A stretch of 9,976 nt of DNA from Lachnospiraceae bacterium (GTDB lineage Bacteria; Bacillota_A; Clostridia; Lachnospirales; Lachnospiraceae), in NCBI GenBank assembly GCA_017652545.1, contig JAGCAV010000191.1, positions 1 to 9,976 of the forward strand. Reading direction: 5' to 3'. A program made the translations under genes and the position numbers. Positions 1-5,159 of the stretch are shown here, one piece after another. Positions within the stretch are counted from its first letter, which is position 1, and every line of letters begins with the position of its first letter. The notes below the pieces were generated by a model. It ran no database searches. It was not told the origin of the DNA and saw only the letters and a program-made list of their open reading frames with translations.

Positions 1-631
1 CGCCCGCCGCCACCAGTCCGGCTATGTGAGCCATATCCACCATCAGATAGGCACCGGCTTCATCGGCGATCTCCCTGAAACGCTTAAAGTCGATGGTCCT
101 TCCGTAAGCGCTGGCACCGGCAATGATCAGTCTGGGTCTGTTTTCAAGTGCGATCTCACGCACACGGTCGTAGTCGATAAAGCCATCGTCGTTGACGCCG
201 TAATCGACCACATTGAAAAATGTCCCGGAAAAATTCGCTGCGCTGCCATGTGTCAGATGGCCGCCGTGTGCAAGGTTCATCCCCATGATCGTGTCACCGG
301 GTTTCAGCAGTGCGAACTGGACACACATGTTAGCCTGTGCGCCGGAATGAGGCTGTACATTCGCATAGGTACACCCGAAGATTTCCTTTGCACGCTCGAT
401 GGCCAGCCGTTCCACGTCATCCACGCAGACGCATCCGCCGTAAAAACGTCTTCCCGGGTATCCTTCGGCATATTTGTTTGTCAGTACACTGCCCATGGCA
501 GCCATAACTGCCTTGGAAACCCAGTTCTCGGAAGCGATCAGCTCTATATGGCTGTCCTGACGCTTCTCCTCGGCAACAATAAGGTCCGCAATCTGCGGGT
601 CAACTTTTCTGATCTCATCCAGTGAATACAT
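1..631 (-). CDS. glyA: Serine hydroxymethyltransferase, N-terminal 210 residues (3' end beyond the window)
   Basis: GlyA is a cytosolic PLP enzyme that interconverts serine plus tetrahydrofolate with glycine plus 5,10-methylene-tetrahydrofolate, the main source of one-carbon units. The translation starts [18 protein letters not shown] and carries family blocks: LIASENWVS (31-39), [16 protein letters not shown] (51-66), the PLP-contacting [10 protein letters not shown] (121-130), and VDMAHIAG (198-205) with the Asp and His that hold the cofactor. The PLP-binding lysine, expected around residue 230, lies outside the window, so this is an edge truncation and not a broken gene. The ATG (629-631) is fixed by a strong Shine-Dalgarno TAAGGAGGA at 638-646, 6 nt upstream. 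The gene has its own promoter (748-776) and a long leader. Identification is by recognised family motifs and is secure. Confidence 0.97.
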   Translation of the reverse strand, partial: MYSLDEIRKVDPQIADLIVAEEKRQDSHIELIASENWVSKAVMAAMGSVLTNKYAEGYPGRRFYGGCVCVDDVERLAIERAKEIFGCTYANVQPHSGAQANMCVQFALLKPGDTIMGMNLAHGGHLTHGSAANFSGTFFNVVDYGVNDDGFIDYDRVREIALENRPRLIIAGASAYGRTIDFKRFREIADEAGAYLMVDMAHIAGLVAAG

Positions 632-637
632 GGGGTA

Positions 638-646
638 TCCTCCTTA
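638..646 (-). promoter_or_regulatory. Ribosome binding site of glyA
   Basis: The minus strand reads TAAGGAGGA, close to the full anti-16S complement, 6 nt before the ATG. This fixes the glyA start. Confidence 0.9.
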
Positions 647-742
647 CTTCCAGCCGTGCAGGTTCAAAACGCCTGCTGTTTCCCCTGCTGTTTCAGTATC
701 CTGTCATCCACCGCCTGCCAAGGCGGGGAACAATCCGACTGA
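647..742 (-). promoter_or_regulatory. Structured 5' leader of glyA, possible cis-regulatory RNA
   Basis: About 100 nt lie between the predicted transcription start and the Shine-Dalgarno site. As RNA the stretch contains a 6-bp hairpin CCGCCT-TGGC-AGGCGG (711-726), a pairing of TTCCCC (725-730) with GGGGAA (680-685), a pairing of TCAGT (738-742) with ACTGA (693-697), and GCAGG/CCTGC near the ribosome binding site. I compared it from memory with glycine, SAM-I, THF and ZTP riboswitch consensus elements and recognise none of them. The folding is seen in the sequence; a regulatory role is inferred. Confidence 0.35.
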
Positions 743-747
743 GTTGT

Positions 748-776
748 AATATACTTGTTTTGCTTTTCCCTGTCAA
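748..776 (-). promoter_or_regulatory. Sigma-A-type promoter of glyA
   Basis: On the minus strand there is a perfect -35 TTGACA (771-776), exactly 17 bp of spacer, and -10 TATATT (748-753). Transcription would start near 741, about 110 nt upstream of the glyA ATG. It is one of the best promoters in the window. Confidence 0.85.
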
Positions 777-817
777 TACAAATTCTTTATCGCTTTAGCA
801 CGAAAAAGCGACGACCC

Positions 818-1564
818 TTACAGATTTCCCTGCAGTTTGTCTTTCAGAATCCCCAGGCACTCTCTGAGCACATTGTTCGGAAGATAGAAGGCTGAACTGC
901 CTGCTGCGATCCCCCGGACGTTCCTGATCCCCGCTTTCTGTGCAATGGCCATTGCCCGGAAAAGATGAAAATTGTTGGTCACGATTCCGATCCCGGCTGT
1001 CCCGGGATCTTTGATCAGCTTCATACTGAAAGCAATATTCTCCGTCGTGTTGGAGGACTGATCCTCCATCACGATCCTCCGCGGATCTATGCCGGCTTCT
1101 TCCAGATACCTTTTCATTCCCTCCGCCTCGGAAATCGGCTCATTGTACCCTTTTCCTCCTGAGACAATGCACAGTGTACCCTCATTGTCCTTCAGATAGG
1201 CAGCTGCCGCATCCAGTCTGAACTTCAGGACGGCACTTGGCCCGTTCTCCCGCACCTGCGCCCCCAGCACGATCAGGTAATCAAGACCCTTTTCCCCCTT
1301 TTCGGCAAACCGGGTGCCGATCAGAGCCGTGCAGACGCCCAGGATCACCACCCCTGCCAGAAGAACTGCAGGAAAAGTCCACCGGATCGCAGCCGGGATA
1401 CGAGCTGTCATGCCTGACGCGAAAAGGATACCGGCCAGGATGCCAAGTGCGCCCAGAAAGACCCAGACAAGAAAAAAAACTGTACCGCTTCCGATCGCAG
1501 CCACCGCAGCGCCGTACAGAATCAGCAGAATGCCTGCCGTGATCAGAATGATCTTCCATTCCAT
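818..1564 (-). CDS. Membrane-anchored DUF218 (SanA/YdcF/ElyC-like) protein
   Basis: The 248-residue protein starts with three hydrophobic segments (about 5-23, 28-50, 63-84) followed by an extracytoplasmic DUF218 domain from about residue 94 to the end. DUF218 hallmarks are present: LIVLGAQV (97-104), RLDAA (116-120), VSGGKG (134-139), SEAEGM (145-150), SSNTTENI (170-177) and VTNNFHLFRA (195-204). Family members include E. coli SanA, YdcF and ElyC, linked to envelope integrity, vancomycin tolerance and lipid-carrier or peptidoglycan processes; the chemistry is not settled. The ATG (1562-1564) follows AAAGGTGA with 6-7 nt spacing. The start lies only 24 bp after the terminator of the upstream tRNA gene, and I see no clear promoter of its own. 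The family call is strong; the cellular role is open. Confidence 0.9.
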   Translation of the reverse strand: MEWKIILITAGILLILYGAAVAAIGSGTVFFLVWVFLGALGILAGILFASGMTARIPAAIRWTFPAVLLAGVVILGVCTALIGTRFAEKGEKGLDYLIVLGAQVRENGPSAVLKFRLDAAAAYLKDNEGTLCIVSGGKGYNEPISEAEGMKRYLEEAGIDPRRIVMEDQSSNTTENIAFSMKLIKDPGTAGIGIVTNNFHLFRAMAIAQKAGIRNVRGIAAGSSAFYLPNNVLRECLGILKDKLQGNL

Positions 1565-1587
1565 ATGACTTCACCTTTCTTTTACGA

Positions 1588-1621
1588 TAAAAAAACCCTG
1601 ATCCGGAAAAGGATCAAGGTT
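1588..1621 (-). terminator. Intrinsic terminator of the tRNA-Val gene
   Basis: The minus strand has an 11-bp stem (1611-1621 with 1594-1604, one T-G pair), a six-base loop TTTTCC and an uninterrupted run of T (1595-1589). It begins 5 nt after the tRNA 3' end. This is a textbook Rho-independent terminator. Confidence 0.92.
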
Positions 1622-1626
1622 TTGAA

Positions 1627-1699
1627 TGGGCGCAGCGGGGCTCGAACCCGCGACCTCCCGCGTGTGAGGCGGACGCTCTCCCGGCTGAGCTATACTCCC
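1627..1699 (-). tRNA. tRNA-Val, anticodon CAC
   Basis: The 73-nt minus-strand gene runs from GGGAGTA to discriminator A. The D stem is GCTC/GAGC. The anticodon stem is TCCGC/GCGGG around the loop CTCACAC, giving anticodon CAC, which reads the valine codon GTG. The variable loop is AGGTC, and the T stem GCGGG/CCCGC encloses TTCGAGC. CCA is not encoded and must be added by nucleotidyltransferase, as is common in Clostridia. The acceptor stem GGGAGTA/TGCGCCC pairs except for an A-G opposition at positions 4 and 69, plus a U-G pair at 6-67. The gene has its own promoter and terminator, so it appears to be a single-tRNA transcription unit. The anticodon and all arms are clear. Confidence 0.95.
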
Positions 1700-1728
1700 A
1701 TATCCGGTCTGTCGCTCGGACAAAAGCC

Positions 1729-1757
1729 ATTATACTATCATTCTCTGAAAATGCAAA
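1729..1757 (-). promoter_or_regulatory. Promoter of the tRNA-Val gene
   Basis: The minus strand shows a -35-like TTTGCA (1752-1757), 17 bp of spacer and a perfect -10 TATAAT (1729-1734). This places the start about 20-25 nt before the mature tRNA 5' end. The -35 is weak and the -10 is consensus. Confidence 0.75.
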
Positions 1758-1787
1758 GTACTTTTTTATCTTTTTGAATCCAAGTTT

Positions 1788-1821
1788 ACAAAGCAGGCTG
1801 CACCGGATCGCGGCGCAGCCT
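1788..1821 (-). terminator. Terminator after the DUF853 gene
   Basis: The minus strand has an 11-bp stem AGGCTGCGCCG/CGGTGCAGCCT (1811-1821 with 1795-1805, one G-T pair), a 5-nt loop, and then a short T-containing tail GCTTTGT. It lies about 40 nt after the stop codon. The stem is strong but the T tract is short, so termination may be incomplete. Confidence 0.65.
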
Positions 1822-1858
1822 GATGATGCCAATGGTTACGGTTTCCGGAACCTGTTTC

Positions 1859-3445
1859 TTACAGCTTGAACAGTGTCTTCAGGATGCCTCTGCCGAGTGA
1901 AGCGCCGACGTTTCCGCCCAGCGTCTTGCCGAAGCTTCCGCCCACGGCGCCGCCCAGCGTCTTGCCGATCTGTCTTCCGACGGTTCCCGTTGCGGAGCCG
2001 ACCACGGTATTGATCGTCGTTTTACGCTTGCGTTCCTCACGCTCTTTTTCTCTCTGGGCTGCCAGCTCTTCCTTCTCACGCTGCTTCGCCTCGGCAGCCT
2101 CCTGTTTCAGGCGCTCCCGCTCCTCGATCTCGCGCTGTATGGCTTCCTCTGCGTTCAGTCTCATGCGCTCCAGGAACTCATAGGCGGAATCACGGTCCTC
2201 CATCTCAACGTAATTGTGATACAGCGGGCTCTTGTTCTCCATCGCTTCCCTTGTGAAGTCGTCGATGGCGCCCATCTGGCTCTGCGGCGGCAGGATCTTC
2301 ACCTGCTGCACCATGGTCGGAATGCCGTCGGCATCCAGAACGGAGACCAGCGCCTCGCCGATTCCGAGGTTCTGCAGTGCCTCTGCGGTATTGAACGCAG
2401 GGTTGGTGCGGAAGGAATCGGAAGCGGCCTTGATGCCCCTCTGTTCCGCCGGTGTGTACGCGTGGAGCGCGTGCTGGACCTTGTTCCCCAGCTGTGCGAG
2501 CACGGAATTGGGGATATCAGACGGATTCTGAGTCACGAAAAAGACGCCCACACCCTTGGAACGGATCAGCTTGACCACCTGCTCGATCTTCTGGAGCAGC
2601 TCCTTTGACGCCATGTCAAAGAGAAGATGCGCTTCATCAAAGAAGAAGACCAGCTTGGGCTTGTCCAGATCTCCGACTTCCGGCAGATTCTCATACAGCT
2701 CGGAGAGCATCCACAGAAGGAAGCAGGAATACATGCTGGGATTCAGGATCAGCTTCTGGCAATCCAGTACCTGAATAAAGCCGCGGCCCGATTCGTCTGC
2801 GGCCAGCCAGTCGGAAATATCCAGTGCCGGCTCTCCGAAGAACAGGGTACCGCCCTGCTGGTCGAGCGCGATCATGGCACGCTGTATGGCCCCGAGGCTC
2901 ACCTTGGCAATATTGCCGTACCGCACGGAATATTCCTTGGAGTTCTCACTCACATACTGGAGCATGGAATTCAGATCTTTGGTATCGATCAGCAGCAGGC
3001 CTTCATCATCCGCGATCTTGAAAACGACCGTCAGCACATCCTCCTGGGTCTGATTAAGTCCCAGGATCCTGGAGAGCAGCAGCGGCCCCATCTCGGAAAT
3101 GGTGGTGCGAAGAGGCAGTCCCTTCTCCGCATACACATCCCAGTAGTTGGTGGGATATCCCTGGAAAGCGAATCCTTCCTGGCGAAGTCCGAAGCGTTCC
3201 AGCCTGGCTGCCATATCCTCCGTCTCCGCTCCGGGCAGGCTCATGCCGGCCAGGTCACCCTTGACGTCCGCCATAAAGACCGGAACACCGCAGTCACTGA
3301 AAGCTTCCGCAAGCACCTTCAGGGTGACGGTTTTACCGGTTCCGGTTGCACCGCAGATCATGCCATGTCTGTTTGCCATGGAGGGCAGGATGCATACCTT
3401 CTCCTCTCCTGTTTTCCCTAGATAGATCTTCTGATCCTGATACAT
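1859..3445 (-). CDS. HerA-like ATPase of the DUF853/YjgR family
   Basis: The 528-residue P-loop ATPase belongs to the HerA/FtsK superfamily, DUF853 (E. coli YjgR type). Visible elements are Walker A GATGTGKT (32-39), the ADVKGDLAG strand typical of the family (59-67), Walker B LVFFFDEAH (265-273) and a sensor-like VTQNPSDIP (304-312). A charged coiled coil rich in Glu, Arg and Lys (about 430-475) is followed by a glycine-rich tail with GKTLGG repeated at 494-499 and 506-511. HerA proteins are ring-forming DNA translocases; the substrate of the YjgR branch is not established. An in-frame ATG at 3502 would add 19 residues, but I chose ATG 3445 because AAGGGG lies just upstream and family members begin near MYQDQKIYLG. 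It follows nth by 81 bp and may be cotranscribed with it. Confidence 0.92.
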   Translation of the reverse strand: MYQDQKIYLGKTGEEKVCILPSMANRHGMICGATGTGKTVTLKVLAEAFSDCGVPVFMADVKGDLAGMSLPGAETEDMAARLERFGLRQEGFAFQGYPTNYWDVYAEKGLPLRTTISEMGPLLLSRILGLNQTQEDVLTVVFKIADDEGLLLIDTKDLNSMLQYVSENSKEYSVRYGNIAKVSLGAIQRAMIALDQQGGTLFFGEPALDISDWLAADESGRGFIQVLDCQKLILNPSMYSCFLLWMLSELYENLPEVGDLDKPKLVFFFDEAHLLFDMASKELLQKIEQVVKLIRSKGVGVFFVTQNPSDIPNSVLAQLGNKVQHALHAYTPAEQRGIKAASDSFRTNPAFNTAEALQNLGIGEALVSVLDADGIPTMVQQVKILPPQSQMGAIDDFTREAMENKSPLYHNYVEMEDRDSAYEFLERMRLNAEEAIQREIEERERLKQEAAEAKQREKEELAAQREKEREERKRKTTINTVVGSATGTVGRQIGKTLGGAVGGSFGKTLGGNVGASLGRGILKTLFKL

Positions 3446-3526
3446 ATGCCTTTCCCCTTCTTTCTTCCTGCTGTTGGCAGGTTGCGGCGCTGAACCGGTC
3501 ATCCGGAAGAGCGTCTTTGTTTCCGT

Positions 3527-4159
3527 TCAGATATTTTTCTCACAGACCGAAGCCAGGCAGCACCTGCCGCACTGCGGTTTTGTTCTTGCACTGCAGACCG
3601 CACGCCCATGCATGACGAACCTGTGGCACAGATCACTTCCCTCGTCAGGGGGAATGATCTTCCAGAGCGCCATCTCCACCTTTTTAGGGTCCTTCGTCCC
3701 GTCCGTGAGACCGATTCTGCCCGCCAGGCGGATGCAGTGGGTATCCGTTACAATGGCCGGTTTTTTGAACACATCGCCCATGATCAGGTTCGCGCTCTTG
3801 CGGCCGACGCCGGGCAGATCCAGAAGCGCCTGGAAATCATCCGGCACTTTCCCCCCGTACCGGTCCCGGAGGACGCGCATGCACGCGGAGATATCCCTCG
3901 CTTTGCTGTGTCCGAGCCCGCAGGGCTTGACGATCGCCTCGATCTCTTCCGGCTCCGCATCAGCCAGGGCTTCCACAGAGGGGTATTTTGCATACAGATC
4001 CTGAACGACCACGTTGACCCGCTCATCGGTACACTGTGCGGCAAGCCGTACGCTCACAAGCAGTTTCCAGGCATCATCATAGTCCAGCGTACATTCCGCG
4101 ACCGGATATTCTGTTTTTAACAGCTCAATGACTCTGAGCGCCAGTTCCTGTTTATCCAT
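3527..4159 (-). CDS. nth: Endonuclease III (base-excision DNA glycosylase/AP lyase)
   Basis: The 210-residue enzyme has the length usual for Nth (E. coli 211). It removes oxidised pyrimidines and cleaves the abasic site. The helix-hairpin-helix LPGVGRKSA (115-123) carries the Schiff-base lysine K121, and the catalytic aspartate is D139 in TDTHCIR. A C-terminal [4Fe-4S] cluster is expected from C189, C197, C200 and C206. The spacing is C-X7-C-X2-C-X5-C, one residue longer in the first loop than the classical X6. The ATG (4157-4159) has no recognisable Shine-Dalgarno site, and a promoter ends 6 nt before it, so the message may be leaderless. The upstream thymidylate synthase-like gene ends 51 bp away. 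Confidence 0.95.
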   Translation of the reverse strand: MDKQELALRVIELLKTEYPVAECTLDYDDAWKLLVSVRLAAQCTDERVNVVVQDLYAKYPSVEALADAEPEEIEAIVKPCGLGHSKARDISACMRVLRDRYGGKVPDDFQALLDLPGVGRKSANLIMGDVFKKPAIVTDTHCIRLAGRIGLTDGTKDPKKVEMALWKIIPPDEGSDLCHRFVMHGRAVCSARTKPQCGRCCLASVCEKNI

Positions 4160-4165
4160 GTGGCA

Positions 4166-4194
4166 ATTTTACCAAAGATATCCTGATTTCACAA
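4166..4194 (-). promoter_or_regulatory. Candidate promoter of nth
   Basis: The minus strand reads TTGTGA (4189-4194), 17 bp of spacer, then TAAAAT (4166-4171). The predicted start falls on or next to the A of the nth ATG. A second -10-like TATAAT overlaps the stop codon of the upstream gene (4210-4215) but lacks a -35 match. Confidence 0.5.
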
Positions 4195-4210
4195 GTAAAA
4201 TTCGGAGATA

Positions 4211-4993
4211 TTATACCTGATTTACCTTCTCTTCCGCTTCCTTCCTCATCCTCTGCGCATCCGCCAGGATTCCCGGAATCTCCGCTTCCATCAGCTCATC
4301 CCAGTCTTCCTCGTAATCGAAGGTGACCTCCGACTCATCATCATCCTCCATCGCCTTCCGGATGCGCCTGACATATCCGTCCAGCAGAGCGAAATCTCTC
4401 TCATAGCAATGGAAGGAGGAGGCTCTGTGCGTATAGGTCCCGACCGGAATACCCAGTTCTTCAGCGATTTTCTTCTGAAGCCGGATCAGCGCGAACGCGT
4501 TCATATAGGTCGCCTTGCAGGCATCATTCGAACGGAACAGGACCATGCAGTCCAGCTTTCCGCCGCGGATAAAATACTGGATATGCTGCAGGCACGCAGG
4601 ATCATCGCTGTTTATATCCTTTTCCTTGTCACGCACCAGCATGACCGCTCTTCTGGAAGAGGGATTTCTCTTCAGTTCCGAGATGATGAAGGGTATCTGG
4701 TCAGCATAACGCATATGATAGGTATAGGCCCAGTTGCCAAGTCCGACTTCGAAATCCAGAATTCCGTCAAGCATTTCCAGCACATATTTCTGCAGTGAAT
4801 ACGGATCTCCGATGAAGCATTTCGAGATCATGGGATCTGCCAGAGGTTCCGTGACGGCAATGGTCATGGCCAGTTCCCTCTGTGTGGTATTCCAGTCCGC
4901 GCAGTCCGATACCTCTCCGCGCTCCGCAAGGGCCAGCAGGGCTTTATGATATCCCTCTGACAATGTTCTTCCTTCAACAAATGCTTCTCTCAT
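4211..4993 (-). CDS. Atypical thymidylate synthase-fold protein
   Basis: The 260-residue protein shares the ThyA/dCMP hydroxymethylase catalytic core. From residue 110 it reads NPSSRRAVML, where R114 and R115 match the phosphate-binding Arg pair. Nucleophile C134 follows in DPACLQ, then FRSND (R154, S155, D157), N165 in YMNAFAL, and H195-x-Y197. The spacing from C134 to R154 (20) and from R154 to N165 (11) equals that of E. coli ThyA C146, R166 and N177. Asn at the N177 position fits a uracil rather than a cytosine base. The N-terminal half lacks the ThyA ELLWFL block, and His after the catalytic Cys is replaced by Leu. NWAYTYHMRY at 87-96 resembles the divergent methanogen-type thymidylate synthases. 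Residues 216-260 form an acidic and charged tail. GGAGG lies 9 nt before the ATG. The fold is confident; the exact reaction is inferred. Confidence 0.8.
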   Translation of the reverse strand: MREAFVEGRTLSEGYHKALLALAERGEVSDCADWNTTQRELAMTIAVTEPLADPMISKCFIGDPYSLQKYVLEMLDGILDFEVGLGNWAYTYHMRYADQIPFIISELKRNPSSRRAVMLVRDKEKDINSDDPACLQHIQYFIRGGKLDCMVLFRSNDACKATYMNAFALIRLQKKIAEELGIPVGTYTHRASSFHCYERDFALLDGYVRRIRKAMEDDDESEVTFDYEEDWDELMEAEIPGILADAQRMRKEAEEKVNQV

Positions 4994-5029
4994 ACGCCTG
5001 ATCCTCCCTCGGTTTTGATCATATACTGT

Positions 5030-5059
5030 AGAATACCATCATTTATCCCTTTTTTTCAA
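5030..5059 (-). promoter_or_regulatory. Weak candidate promoter of the thymidylate synthase-like gene
   Basis: The minus strand reads TTGAAA (5054-5059), 18 bp of spacer and TATTCT (5030-5035), ahead of the GGAGG ribosome binding site. The match is moderate and the region is A-rich, so the call is tentative. The rest of the 4994-5093 gap shows nothing further that I recognise. Confidence 0.35.
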
Positions 5060-5093
5060 CACCATACATCTTCCGGTCTGCCGGGACAGTGAA

Positions 5094-5119
5094 ATACCCC
5101 GCCGCAGGCGGCGGGGTAT
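5094..5119 (-). terminator. Very stable GC hairpin after putP, probable terminator
   Basis: A 12-bp perfect inverted repeat (5094-5105 with 5108-5119) surrounds a two-base centre, effectively 11 bp with a CAGG-type tetraloop. It lies 41 nt after the putP stop. On the minus strand only TTT follows, whereas on the plus strand the hairpin is followed by a T-rich stretch (5121-5135). It can therefore stop transcription in both directions, better by sequence on the plus strand. A smaller hairpin CTGCC-CCC-GGCAG (5145-5157) sits directly after the putP stop codon. Confidence 0.7.
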
Positions 5120-5159
5120 GCTTTTATTCTTTATTCTGACTGGTCTGCCGGGGGCAGCT

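Noticed and set aside
26..625. A 199-residue plus-strand frame at the left edge.
   Set aside because: It is antisense to glyA, whose minus-strand translation matches serine hydroxymethyltransferase block by block.
791..810. Hairpin CGCTTT/AAAGCG after the DUF218 stop considered as a terminator.
   Set aside because: The stem is only 6 bp and AT-rich on one side, and no T run follows on the minus strand.
1565..1832. Short reading frames on both strands across the tRNA region (70 aa plus strand, 72 aa minus strand).
   Set aside because: They translate the tRNA-Val gene itself (for example SSAGRASASHAGGRGFEPRC), a common spurious annotation.
1879..2079. GC-rich repeat unit (about 40 bp apart) considered as a DNA repeat.
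   Set aside because: It is the coding sequence of the glycine-rich GKTLGG tail of the DUF853 protein, not a separate repeat element.
2627..3421. A 264-residue plus-strand frame.
   Set aside because: It is antisense to the DUF853 ATPase, shows no family features, and has no ribosome binding site or promoter. GC-rich codons in the true gene keep the opposite frame open.
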